Assembly (NCBI GenBank): GCA_003028315.1
Contig: CP028150.1
Coordinates: forward strand, 2,232,001 to 2,296,000
Source: Neisseria mucosa
GTDB taxonomy: Bacteria; Pseudomonadota; Gammaproteobacteria; Burkholderiales; Neisseriaceae
Direction of reading: 5' to 3'
DNA: 64,000 nt
Numbering within the stretch: the stretch's first letter is position 1; each line of letters opens with the position of its first letter. Below the pieces are notes generated by a model that searched no databases, had not been told where the DNA came from, and saw nothing but the letters and a program-made list of their open reading frames with translations. This document shows positions 16,395 to 24,508 of the stretch, piece by piece. Both the position numbers and the translations under genes were made by a program.

Positions 16395-17570
16395 CTAATT
16401 TATTTTCCCGCCCACATTGGTAAGGGCTTTATCATTGTATCCGTCATACATCAAATTCTGCGGGATCTGACCGCCCATTGTCAAGACCTGCGGGGCGTCA
16501 GGAGTGTAGGCTGTCTGCGTCGGTTTGGCGTTTTCGGCTGTTTGAGCTTTGTACGGATTAAACGGCAAGCCGTCTTTTACATAGTTCAGGCAGGTTTGTT
16601 TGCCGATGTCTTTAATCTTCGTTCCTTGGTCGGTATAGCAGGTGCAGCGGTTCTCTGCTTTGATACAGGCAGCAGGCCACGGCATGACTTTTACGGCTTT
16701 GTTCATGCCGTCGTATATCGGGGCGGTTTCAGGACGTTCTTCGATACGGGGCTTATAGTCTTCTTCAGTCAGATGGGGCTTTGGCGGTTCGGACGGCGTT
16801 TGCACCTTTGCGGCTGCGTAGCGCCCCGCTGCGCCGTCGTCCGCCGCGGGAGCGGCTGCCGCCTGCGCTTCGGGGCTTGCCGCTGGCGCGGCAATATGTG
16901 CCTGTGCCGTCTGTCCCGCTGTCTCTATGGGTTTTTCCAAATTTTTCCAAAAGGAAGCGAAATAATACAAACCTCCGCCAAGCATGGCTATTGCGACGGG
17001 TATCAGGTACAGAACCTTGCTGCGCTTGGTTCTGATTTTGGTGTGTTCTTCGGCTGACTTGTACAGTCCGTACACGCTCTTATCGAGCTTATATACGCTG
17101 ACAAGGGCTTCTTTGATGTTCGCCCTGCTTTCGGGTTCTTTTGCGCCCCCTGTCGTCCATTCGAGCTTGCGGCGAAGTCCTAGGTTGGTCTTTCCGAAAT
17201 GGGTATGGTGTTCAATCAGGGAGCGGAGGTGTACGTCTATAAGGCGAGGATGCTGTGTAATAAGCAGGAAGTCTAATCCTCTGTGTCTGTGGGTTTCCAG
17301 TTCTGCGACATAGTCGGGAACGGCGGAACTACTGGAACGGGGGCGAAATATACGCTGACATTCGTCAACGACGATGATTGCACCGTCGGGCGCCCATTTG
17401 GGCCACGTTTTAATGCTTTCGCCTTCGGGTATTTCTTCGTGGGGTATTTTTAAATCAGGTATGCCGTCAATGAACAGGGGACGGTTTTTAAAATCTTTGC
17501 GTTTGGCGAGCATGGAAACTACTTGAAGTGTCTTGCCCGAACCGGGTACGCCTGTAAACAGATATAACAT
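16395..17570 (-). CDS. Zot-domain phage assembly ATPase (gpI-like)
   Basis: A 391-residue inner-membrane ATPase that drives export of filamentous virions. Walker A is GVPGSGKT (residues 7-14), Walker B-like AIIVVDE (64-70), and there is one transmembrane helix at about 186-206, followed by an Ala/Pro-rich periplasmic stretch and a Cys-containing C-terminal part ('AENRCTCYTDQGTK'). The order, ATPase then single membrane span then periplasmic tail, matches gpI/Zot proteins. It is not evidence of a toxin. Nine bases separate it from the DUF2523 gene. Confidence 0.9.
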   Translation of the reverse strand: MLYLFTGVPGSGKTLQVVSMLAKRKDFKNRPLFIDGIPDLKIPHEEIPEGESIKTWPKWAPDGAIIVVDECQRIFRPRSSSSAVPDYVAELETHRHRGLDFLLITQHPRLIDVHLRSLIEHHTHFGKTNLGLRRKLEWTTGGAKEPESRANIKEALVSVYKLDKSVYGLYKSAEEHTKIRTKRSKVLYLIPVAIAMLGGGLYYFASFWKNLEKPIETAGQTAQAHIAAPAASPEAQAAAAPAADDGAAGRYAAAKVQTPSEPPKPHLTEEDYKPRIEERPETAPIYDGMNKAVKVMPWPAACIKAENRCTCYTDQGTKIKDIGKQTCLNYVKDGLPFNPYKAQTAENAKPTQTAYTPDAPQVLTMGGQIPQNLMYDGYNDKALTNVGGKIN

Positions 17571-17579
17571 GTTTTCTTC

Positions 17580-17861
17580 CTATTTCGACTGAATGATGGT
17601 AGACAGTTTTTTAAAGCCTTTTAGGGATATGACGAAGCTGAATGCGCCAAATATCCAGTTCAGAATGACACCAAATCCCGCTATATACAGGATTTGCAAA
17701 GCTTCGTCGGGGAAACCGCCGATACTTCGACTTATTTCGTTTATGAAATAACTCTGCAAAGAATTCAGTCCTGTTACTGAAATAAAACTCAAACCTACGG
17801 CGGTCAGTATGCGCCCTGCTACGGACATGAGGACGCCGGTTATCAATGAAGCCCAGTTCAT
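17580..17861 (-). CDS. DUF2523-family minor coat protein (gpVI-like)
   Basis: A 93-residue hydrophobic protein with three membrane segments ('LITGVLMSVAGRILTAVGLS', then about 55-80). Inoviruses carry such a DUF2523 protein between the adsorption protein and the Zot ATPase, where M13 has gpVI. Its start lies one base after the TspB stop, so they are translationally linked. Confidence 0.75.
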   Translation of the reverse strand: MNWASLITGVLMSVAGRILTAVGLSFISVTGLNSLQSYFINEISRSIGGFPDEALQILYIAGFGVILNWIFGAFSFVISLKGFKKLSTIIQSK

Positions 17862-17862
17862 T

Positions 17863-19644
17863 TCACAATTCCTTTACGGATTCATAGACAAAATAGGCAC
17901 AGGTCAGCACGCATATTGCGATGAAGATAGGGCGAAGCTTGCGCGCCAAATCGCACAACGGGTCATAACTGAACTCTACCTGTCCCAATGCACCGAAATC
18001 GACGGAACGGGGAGCGGGACACGTCCCGTCAGACTGGAATACGTCCAAAGGCTTGAAATCCAAATCTATTGTGTTTTCAGGCAAGACGATGTCTTCATAG
18101 CTCGCATCGCCACCCGGCATACATTGAGCAGCATTCGGGTTTTGCTGACAAAAGTCCTGCTTCTGATTCTCTTGGTTTTGATTTTGCTGCCCTGTCGGAT
18201 TGTTCGGCGTATTCGGAATGTTCGGTGTCGTCGGTACATTCGGACTATCAGGCGTTGTAGGTGTATTCGGACTATTGGGTGTTGTCGGTGTGTTCTGTCC
18301 TTTATTCGGTGTCGGTATTATTTCGCTGCGTGTCGGTGCTAGGGTTGAATTTGGTTTCAGATCAGGACGCGGAATAATGGTTGTCGTAATCGAACCGTCT
18401 CTATTTATCGTGAATCTTGTTTGTTGAGGTGTATTGCTGCCTTGCGGGGTGTAGGGTGCTGAATCGGCGGTCATCGGCGTGAATTCATTCGAAATCGTGG
18501 ATTTTTCAACGGAATCGCCAATTTTGGACAACTGATTCATCAGTTCGGCATGGTTAGTCTGTTGGTTATTCAACATACGCTCTAATATGTCTTTGATATC
18601 CTTTTGATTGAGCGTCATATTTTCGACTGTTTTTTGTGGGTCAGGTTTAAAAGTCGATGATGCTTCTACTCCAACAGTACTAGAATTCTTATCTTTAAAT
18701 TGATAATAAACATAATCACCTTGCACACCTCTTAAATAAATTTTTGCCGAACCACCTTGATTTACACCATTATTATTGTTATAAAAATTTTTTAAATATG
18801 AATAATATATTTTGTTTGAGTAATATATTTTCCCCGTTGGCGATTGTTCCCTAAAAATAACGTTGACGGGATAAAGACCATTTTCTTTTTGACTTTCTTT
18901 TGCTTTCTGCCATTGCTCTTGCTGTTTGGCTGCTTCTGCTGCTCCTTCGGCTGCTTTTCGGGCGGCTGCGGCTGCGACTGCTTCGCCTAATTGACCGCTT
19001 TGTTCCTTCTGCATTTGCCATTGATAAAAACGTTCTCCAGCTTGTCTTAAATCTTGAGGAGACGGGCTATCAATCAAACCTAATCCACGTCCTAAATTCC
19101 CCAAGGACTCTGCAATTCCTCCAAACAAATTATTTCCAAAGGTACCAGCCATTAAAACACCACTTTCGACAGCACCTTTATAATCTCCTGACCTTATTCT
19201 TGCTCCCATCAAACCACTATGTTTATCAACCGAAGCTGCCAATGCACCACCTGCCCAAACGCCATTTATAGTATTCTGCAATTTTGACGAGCTTACAGTC
19301 TGCGTTTGTGTCGTCCGAATCGTTCCCTTTTCTCCATAATTGCCCGTTACGGTTACGGTCTTCGGTTGTGACCCCTTGATGGTATCGCCCGACTTGGTTA
19401 CGGTCGGTCTGCCGTTGTTTTGGCTTTGCACTCGCCATACGCCCGTTTTCGGGTCGTAGCCCTTTTGTCTTAATGCTTGCTCAGACGGGAAACCCGCCCC
19501 CTGATGTTGTGCTGGCGGCGGCAGTCCTGCGTCTGCCCATGCCTGCCCTACGACCAAGAGCGAGCCAAGACATACAGAAAGACGGCTAATGTTAGGGGCT
19601 TTACCATACCCAGTAAAAACGCTGATTCGGGTGTCATTCTTCAT
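17863..19644 (-). CDS. tspB: TspB-like phage surface/adsorption protein
   Basis: A 593-residue exported protein. Signal peptide with cleavage after about Ala37 (VVGQAWA); an Ala/Gln/Lys-rich coiled-coil-prone region at 220-260; an Asn/Pro/Thr repeat linker (about 430-500, variations on NTPTTPNSP); a Cys-containing C-terminal domain; and a last transmembrane helix near 570-588. This layout, position and C-terminal domain match TspB of Neisseria Nf phages, the gpIII counterpart; meningococcal TspB also binds human IgG. The middle (coordinates about 18650-18850) is distinctly AT-rich, as in a variable receptor-binding part. Immunoglobulin binding here is only an inference. Confidence 0.8.
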   Translation of the reverse strand: MKNDTRISVFTGYGKAPNISRLSVCLGSLLVVGQAWADAGLPPPAQHQGAGFPSEQALRQKGYDPKTGVWRVQSQNNGRPTVTKSGDTIKGSQPKTVTVTGNYGEKGTIRTTQTQTVSSSKLQNTINGVWAGGALAASVDKHSGLMGARIRSGDYKGAVESGVLMAGTFGNNLFGGIAESLGNLGRGLGLIDSPSPQDLRQAGERFYQWQMQKEQSGQLGEAVAAAAARKAAEGAAEAAKQQEQWQKAKESQKENGLYPVNVIFREQSPTGKIYYSNKIYYSYLKNFYNNNNGVNQGGSAKIYLRGVQGDYVYYQFKDKNSSTVGVEASSTFKPDPQKTVENMTLNQKDIKDILERMLNNQQTNHAELMNQLSKIGDSVEKSTISNEFTPMTADSAPYTPQGSNTPQQTRFTINRDGSITTTIIPRPDLKPNSTLAPTRSEIIPTPNKGQNTPTTPNSPNTPTTPDSPNVPTTPNIPNTPNNPTGQQNQNQENQKQDFCQQNPNAAQCMPGGDASYEDIVLPENTIDLDFKPLDVFQSDGTCPAPRSVDFGALGQVEFSYDPLCDLARKLRPIFIAICVLTCAYFVYESVKEL

Positions 19645-19936
19645 TTCTTTCTCTCTGCCATAAAACCAGTTTCACAATAACGACAACGGCAAAAAGTGAA
19701 ATCATTACAAACATCATCTGTATGCCGATTTGTTCGCCGAGACGGTAATATTTCATGCTGTCGCACTGCGGAAACTGAAGTTTTACGGTCTGTTCGTTAT
19801 AAGTCCAAGTCTGCCCGTTAAAAACGGGGTGATGCAGCACCCCGTCTTTATCTATGGTCGGTACGACTTGGGTCATCACTTCGTTTTTTGCCTGCTCTGC
19901 CGTTTCATGACATATTCGACCGACCTGATAACCCAT
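19634..19936 (-). CDS. Prophage single-span membrane protein
   Basis: A 100-residue protein with a C-terminal transmembrane helix (about residues 70-93, 'MMFVMISLFAVVVIVKLVLW') and a basic/acidic tail. It overlaps the start of tspB by 11 bases and follows the coat-protein gene by 8 bases, typical of a compact phage operon. Related proteins are seen at this position in Nf phages; function unknown, perhaps a minor capsid protein. Confidence 0.6.
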   Translation of the reverse strand: MGYQVGRICHETAEQAKNEVMTQVVPTIDKDGVLHHPVFNGQTWTYNEQTVKLQFPQCDSMKYYRLGEQIGIQMMFVMISLFAVVVIVKLVLWQRERNEE

Positions 19937-19944
19937 GTTGCACC

Positions 19945-20166
19945 TTATGCGGAACGTTTCACTGCGGATTTGATAACACTGATGGAAACGGCGGCAACAG
20001 CCAAAGCAACAGCAACTGCGCCGACGGCAATAATGCCTGTTTTCAATCCACCGAGTTCCGTTTTGGCGGCTTCAACCATGCCGCTATCTTCTGCGAATGC
20101 CATTACCGGCAATGCTGAAACGGTTACAAATGCGGCTGCTTTTTGAAATTTGGTTTTGATACTCAT
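19945..20166 (-). CDS. Major coat protein of the filamentous prophage (gpVIII-like)
   Basis: The start MSIKTKFQKA has AAAGGA upstream, better than the longer frame. The 73-residue precursor has a 25-residue signal peptide (cleavage MAFA-EDSG) and a 48-residue mature chain: acidic amphipathic N-terminus (EDSGMVEAAKTE), a membrane helix ('TGIIAVGAVAVALAVAAVSI') and a basic C-terminus (KSAVKRSA). This is the classic inovirus coat architecture, in which the basic end contacts the DNA. Confidence 0.88.
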   Translation of the reverse strand: MSIKTKFQKAAAFVTVSALPVMAFAEDSGMVEAAKTELGGLKTGIIAVGAVAVALAVAAVSISVIKSAVKRSA

Positions 20167-20253
20167 GATGTTTTCCTTTATGGAGTTAAAAAAATGGTTA
20201 TGGCGGTGTTTCGGGGTCAATTCAGGGGACACCGCCGAACCCCTGAAACTGGT

Positions 20254-20523
20254 TTATGCTTCGTCCGAATAGTAGATGTTGTCTTTAAATGCACGGGGAA
20301 ATACCTGCATGGAGACGATTTGCTGCGGTTTATACTGCTCGTACTTTTCGGGATGTTTGGTGCGGACTTCGCAAAGGCGGGTTTCGGTGTCTGAACGGAT
20401 AATCAGACCGACATAGTGGGTTTTGCTGAATGTGCCGTCTTGGTTTTTGCGTTCGCGTGTGAACATTCGGTCAAATGCGGCGATGACGAAAATACCTTGT
20501 TTGCGTTCGTTTTCTTGAGACAT
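20254..20523 (-). CDS. Small prophage protein, possible ssDNA-binding (gpV-like)
   Basis: An 89-residue soluble protein between the replication and coat genes, where inoviruses encode their single-stranded DNA-binding protein. It shows beta-strand-like spacing and basic/aromatic residues (FDRMFTRERKNQDG, 'YVGLIIRSD'). No definite motif; the role is inferred from gene order and size. GAAAG-type ribosome site upstream. Confidence 0.55.
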   Translation of the reverse strand: MSQENERKQGIFVIAAFDRMFTRERKNQDGTFSKTHYVGLIIRSDTETRLCEVRTKHPEKYEQYKPQQIVSMQVFPRAFKDNIYYSDEA

Positions 20524-20543
20524 GATGTTTCCTTTCTGCCAAC

Positions 20544-21479
20544 TTAGGGCATATTGATGATGGTTTCTCGGTTATAAAACGCCCATTTCGGGCTTAAAAG
20601 GGCTGATAGGACGGCGTTGTAATTGTCCTCTGTAATCTTTTTGGGCTTTCTTTCGTAAAAAAGCTCGGCATGCGCCTGTAAAAGGGGTTCAATGCAGATA
20701 ACCCACTTTTGCAGCTTCTCGCGCCACTGGCGCGAACCTGCGGATACAAACGAAAAATTGCTGTTCGCAATCTTCCACAACTGTTTTTTGTCTATGGTGG
20801 TACGAATAAGACGGTAGCCTTTGTCTTCAGGCAGACGGCTATCAATGTGTTTGGCGATGTACTTGCCAACATATCTGGCAAGACCTTTGCTGTTGGTTTT
20901 AACGGGCAGCAGTTCGGATCGTCCGAATCCGTACTTTTCCATGTTTTCACGGAGAACTTGCCAAAGCTGACGTAGATTTTTATTTGCGCTTGTGTAGTTA
21001 CGAGCTTGAATTTGTTGGAAATTCAGACCGCGGCGGATGTCTTCGCGGGTGTTGACGATAAGATGGAAGTGAATACGACCGCTTTTCATGCGCTCGTATA
21101 CACAGACATAGTGTTCGAAATGCTTTTTAAGAAAGTTTGTGCGCAGGCTGTGAAAGCGGCGGCTTGCCTCTTTAACGTCTTGTACTTCGTCGGCAAATGT
21201 GAGGGTAAGGAATCCGACCTTTTCAATTCCGAAAACTTCGATGAATTGGCGTACATTCATCTCAAGGGCGGCGGCGGATTTCTTGTGTGAGGTGGAAAAT
21301 TCGTTGAATTCGGGTTTTGCTGTGTTCGGCAGGTATTTTTCTATACTTGCGGGTTTTTGCTTTTCCTTGATTACATTGGTATTTTTTTCGTCAATGCAGT
21401 TGTTACTATTTAGACAAGGAAGCACGGCACGCTTCGCGGCCGCTTGCTGCTGAAACTCAATTTGTTGCTGTAAAAACAT
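20544..21479 (-). CDS. HUH rolling-circle replication protein of the prophage
   Basis: A 311-residue endonuclease starting phage rolling-circle replication. Motif 1 'FLTLTF' (90-95), HUH motif His137-Phe-His139 in 'RIHFHLIV', and two tyrosines Tyr203/Tyr207 in 'ARYVGKYIAKH' form the Rep active site. It is the first gene of the phage operon; no regulator gene is visible upstream. Nick site unknown; GTCAAGGGGT repeats are candidates. Confidence 0.88.
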   Translation of the reverse strand: MFLQQQIEFQQQAAAKRAVLPCLNSNNCIDEKNTNVIKEKQKPASIEKYLPNTAKPEFNEFSTSHKKSAAALEMNVRQFIEVFGIEKVGFLTLTFADEVQDVKEASRRFHSLRTNFLKKHFEHYVCVYERMKSGRIHFHLIVNTREDIRRGLNFQQIQARNYTSANKNLRQLWQVLRENMEKYGFGRSELLPVKTNSKGLARYVGKYIAKHIDSRLPEDKGYRLIRTTIDKKQLWKIANSNFSFVSAGSRQWREKLQKWVICIEPLLQAHAELFYERKPKKITEDNYNAVLSALLSPKWAFYNRETIINMP

Positions 21480-21514
21480 TTTAGACCCCTCTCAAATGTC
21501 GGTTAATCGAATTT

Positions 21515-21524
21515 GTCAAGGGGT
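21515..21524 (+). repeat. GTCAAGGGGT direct repeat copy near the right phage end
   Basis: The 10-mer is identical to 16113-16122 at the edge of the long inverted repeat and lies just upstream of the rep gene. Possible replication-origin element or recombination core. Confidence 0.5.
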
Positions 21525-21583
21525 TCTAAATGTATTTTACGCTCCCTTAACGGAAGCGAAATATATAAGGTCGTCTGAAAAAC

Positions 21584-21855
21584 TGAAGTTCAAAGTATGT
21601 CGCGAAAGGCGAACTGTTGGGACAATACGCCGATGGAAAGCTTCTTTGCGGTGTTGAAGACGGAGTGTTTCTATAACGCAGGTGAATTGACAGTAGATGA
21701 ATTGATGAAGCAGATAGATGACTATATGGATTACTACAACCGGGAGCGTTGCAGTTTGAAATTGAAAAAGCTGAGTCCTGTCGCATACAGAACCCAGCTT
21801 GCACAGAGCGCCTGAATAGGCTTTTATCGGGTGTCCAAGATTTGGGGGCAGTTCA
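21584..21855 (+). pseudogene. IS3-family element remnant (3' end of orfB)
   Basis: The last 73 codons of the IS3-type integrase (from 'MSRKANCWDN', with the final catalytic Glu region 'MESFFAVLKTE') and the right end GTCCAAGATTTGGGGGCAGTTCA are kept. At the left only a few bases of the opposite IS end (CTGAA) remain, fused directly to the internal sequence. It is the same element as at 30.7 and 53.1 kb. It sits in the loop of a DUS hairpin whose right arm was then hit by the IS1655-like element. Confidence 0.85.
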
Positions 21856-21873
21856 AAATTTTCAGACGACCTT

Positions 21874-22950
21874 GGATTCGGATTTCAAGTGCAACACTAG
21901 GGTACCAGTGGTTGGAACAGATTTAAGAATAAAACACTTGGCGTTTCGTAGCCACGTGTTTTTCTCGGCCGGTGGTTCAACTCATCTTGAACCCTGCGTA
22001 TCTCCCGATTGCTGATGTTTCGGAAATCGGTTTGTTTGGGGAAATATTGCCGGATGAGTCCATTGGTGTTCTCATTCAGCCCTTTCTCCCAAGAATGGTA
22101 AGGGCGGCAAAAATAGGTTTCCGCCTTCAATGCTTTGGCTATTTTGGTGTGTTGGTAGAACTCTTTGCCGTTATCCATGGTAATGGTGTGGACTCTGGCT
22201 TTATATGCCTTTAATACCCTAATGGCCGCCCGGGCAGTGTCTTCGGCTTTTAAGTTCTTCAATTTGCAGATGATGGTGTAGCGGGTAGTGCGTTCGACCA
22301 AGGTCAATAACGCGCTTTTCTGATTTTTGCCGACGATGGTGTCGGCCTCCCAATCGCCGATGCGGGTTTTCCGGTCGACGATAGCAGGTCGGTTTTCTAT
22401 GCCGACGCGGTCGGGCACTTTGCCTCTGGTCCATGTGCTGCCGTAGCGTTTGCGGTAGGGTTTGCTGCATATTCTGAGATGTTGCCACAAAGTGCCGCCG
22501 TTGCTTTTGTCTTGGCGGAGGTAGCGGTAAACGGTGCTGTGATGGAGTGTGATCTCGTGGTGTTTATGCAGGTAGGCGCATACTTGTTCGGGACTGAGTT
22601 TGCGGCGGATAAGGGTGTCGATGTGTTGAATCAGCTGCGAATCGAGCTTATAGGGTTTTCGCCGGTGCTGTTTGGTCAGCCGGCTTTGCTTCTGTGCTTT
22701 TTCGGCGCTGTATTGCTGTCCTTGGATGCAGTGCCGCTTGATTTCTCTGCTGATGGTGCTTTTGTGGCGGTTGAGCTGTTTGGCGATTTCGGCGATGGTG
22801 CAGTAGCGGGACAGGTATTGGATATGGTATCGTTCGTCTTGGGTCAGTTGTGTGTAGCTCATGGCAATCTTTCTTGCAGGAAAGGCCGTATGCTACCGCA
22901 TACTGGCCTTTTTCTGTTATGGAAAGTTGCACTTCAAATGCGAATCCGCC
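21874..22950 (-). mobile_element. IS1655-like insertion sequence (IS30 family)
   Basis: About 1.08 kb with imperfect terminal inverted repeats (GGATTCGGATTTCAAGTGCAACA at left, the matching GGATTCGCATTTGAAGTGCAACT on the other strand at right). GACCTT occurs on both sides (21868-21873 and 22951-22956). Removing the element restores TTTTCAGACGACCTTTTC, a DUS half. Confidence 0.85.
21897..22862 (-). CDS. IS30-family transposase (IS1655-like)
   Basis: A 321-residue DDE transposase. N-terminal HTH ('RYCTIAEIAKQLNRHKSTISREIKRH'-type segment, residues 19-44), then a DDE core with Asp in 'GDWEADTIVG', Asp in 'TITMDNGKEF' and Glu in 'KGLNENTNGLIRQYFPK', the IS30 pattern. The frame is complete, so the element may be active. 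The name IS1655 is from memory of the common Neisseria IS30 element. Confidence 0.92.
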   Translation of the reverse strand: MSYTQLTQDERYHIQYLSRYCTIAEIAKQLNRHKSTISREIKRHCIQGQQYSAEKAQKQSRLTKQHRRKPYKLDSQLIQHIDTLIRRKLSPEQVCAYLHKHHEITLHHSTVYRYLRQDKSNGGTLWQHLRICSKPYRKRYGSTWTRGKVPDRVGIENRPAIVDRKTRIGDWEADTIVGKNQKSALLTLVERTTRYTIICKLKNLKAEDTARAAIRVLKAYKARVHTITMDNGKEFYQHTKIAKALKAETYFCRPYHSWEKGLNENTNGLIRQYFPKQTDFRNISNREIRRVQDELNHRPRKTRGYETPSVLFLNLFQPLVP

Positions 22951-22965
22951 GACCTTTTCAACGTT

Positions 22966-24360
22966 TTAAGAACGAATCCGTTTCAACACTTCTTCCTTGC
23001 CGATTAATGCCAACACGGCATCAACGCTGGGGGTTTTCGCTGTGCCGCAGACGGCGAGGCGCAGGGGCATGCCGAGTTTGCCCATTTTGATGCCTTCTTC
23101 GTCGCAGAAGGGTTTGAACAGGTCGTGGATGGCTTCGGCGTTCCAGTCTTCCAGCCCTTCGAGGCGTTCGGCGAAGCGCAGCATACGGGTGGCGGCTTCG
23201 TCGTCCCAATGTTTCTGCACGTCCGCTTCGGCGGGCGTTTGTTTGACGTAGAAGTAGAGGCACTCGTCGGCGAGCGTGTTCAGGTCTTGGGCGCGGTCTT
23301 TGACCAGTGCCAACACGTCTTCCAACGCGGGTTTTGCCGTGTCGTAAATGTCGCGCAGGGCGAGGCGGGGTTTGACGAGTTCGGCGAGTTTTTCGTTGGG
23401 CGTGATTTTGATGTGTTCGCCGTTGATCCAGTAGAGCTTTTTCAAGTCCATGCGGCTTGGAGACGGGGAAACGTCTTTCAAATCAAACCATTCGATGAAT
23501 TGTTCCATCGTGAAGAACTCGTCGTCGCCGTGCGCCCAGCCCAAACGAGCCAGATAGTTGAGCATGGCTTCAGGCAGGATGCCCATCGCGCCGAAATCAG
23601 TGATGGCGACGGTATCACCGCTGCGTTTGGAGATTTTTTTGCCTTGTTCGTTGAGAATCATGGGCAGGTGGCCGTATTCGGGCAGGTTCGCGCCGATGGC
23701 TTTTAAGATGTTGATTTGTTTCGGGGTGTTGTTCACATGGTCGTCGCCGCGGATAACGTGGGTAACGCCCATGTCGTAGTCGTCCACGACGACGCAGAAG
23801 TTATAGGTCGGCGTGCCGTCGGCGCGGGCGATAATCAGGTCGTCGAGTGCTTCGTTGGGAATGGAGATTTCGCCTTTGACCAAGTCCGTCCACTTGGTGA
23901 CGCCGTCCAAAGGCGTTTTGAAGCGGACGACGGGTTGCACGTCGGCAGGGATTTCGGGCAGGGTTTTGCCTGCTTCGGGGCGCCAGCGGCGGTCATAAGT
24001 CGCCGTGCCTTCTTTTTCGGCTTTCTCACGCATGGCTTCCAGCTCTTCTTTGCTGCAATAGCAGTAGTAGGCGGCGCCTTTTTCCAAGAGTTCGGCGATG
24101 ACTTCTTTATAGCGGTCGAAACGGCGGGTTTGGTACACGACGTTGTCGGCATTGTCGTAATCGAGACCGACCCATTTCATGCCGTCGAGGATGATGTTGA
24201 CGGATTCGGCGGTGGAACGCGCCAAGTCGGTGTCTTCGATACGCAATAGGAACTCGCCTTTGTGATGGCGGGCAAACGCCCATGAAAACAAGGCGGTGCG
24301 CACGCCGCCGATGTGTAAGTAGCCGGTGGGGCTGGGGGCGAAACGGGTTTTGACGGTCAT
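22966..24360 (-). CDS. gltX: Glutamyl-tRNA synthetase
   Basis: A 464-residue class I aminoacyl-tRNA synthetase. HIGH motif in 'SPTGYLHIGGVRTALF' (residues 9-24), KMSKS counterpart 'GKKISKRSGDT', and the 'RGDDHVNNTPKQ' segment. The C-terminal anticodon-binding domain is full length. The IS1655-like element sits only 16 bases after the stop, in what was its DUS-type terminator, so readthrough may be altered. Confidence 0.97.
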   Translation of the reverse strand: MTVKTRFAPSPTGYLHIGGVRTALFSWAFARHHKGEFLLRIEDTDLARSTAESVNIILDGMKWVGLDYDNADNVVYQTRRFDRYKEVIAELLEKGAAYYCYCSKEELEAMREKAEKEGTATYDRRWRPEAGKTLPEIPADVQPVVRFKTPLDGVTKWTDLVKGEISIPNEALDDLIIARADGTPTYNFCVVVDDYDMGVTHVIRGDDHVNNTPKQINILKAIGANLPEYGHLPMILNEQGKKISKRSGDTVAITDFGAMGILPEAMLNYLARLGWAHGDDEFFTMEQFIEWFDLKDVSPSPSRMDLKKLYWINGEHIKITPNEKLAELVKPRLALRDIYDTAKPALEDVLALVKDRAQDLNTLADECLYFYVKQTPAEADVQKHWDDEAATRMLRFAERLEGLEDWNAEAIHDLFKPFCDEEGIKMGKLGMPLRLAVCGTAKTPSVDAVLALIGKEEVLKRIRS

Positions 24361-24420
24361 GATGGCTCCAGAATCTTTTAAAACGGATATTTTACTGTTT
24401 TTAGACGGAATCGGACAATG

Positions 24421-24466
24421 AAAGGTCGTCTGAAAACCTCAAAATTCGGTTTTCAGACGACCTTTT
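24421..24466. terminator. DUS inverted-repeat terminator of fkbp
   Basis: AAAGGTCGTCTGAAAACC / GGTTTTCAGACGACCTTT hairpin 43 bases beyond the fkbp stop and upstream of gltX. Confidence 0.8.
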
Positions 24467-24508
24467 GCTCAGTTCAATGTAGAAAATCCATCCCAACGCC
24501 GTCAGGCA

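Larger units (their letters stand above)
14843..21573. mobile_element. Nf-type filamentous (inovirus) prophage
   Basis: Approximate borders. In transcription order (minus strand): HUH Rep, small ssDNA-binding candidate, coat protein, membrane protein, TspB, DUF2523, Zot ATPase, small membrane protein, structured non-coding region, Piv recombinase. All core inovirus functions are present and no frame is broken, so it may be active. Export would rely on a host secretin such as PilQ. The six bases AAGGTC occur at both proposed ends (14840-14845 and about 21568-21573, the latter inside a DUS), so integration may have used a DUS; the exact att is not proven. Confidence 0.8.

Noticed and set aside
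16395..17570. Zot annotation as a toxin gene
   Set aside because: The N-terminal ATPase and single membrane span are those of filamentous phage assembly proteins; nothing indicates toxin activity.
14840..21580. dRS3 repeats (ATTCCC-N8-GGGAAT) as prophage attachment sites
   Set aside because: Looked for at both ends because Nf phages use them in meningococci; none was found near either border.
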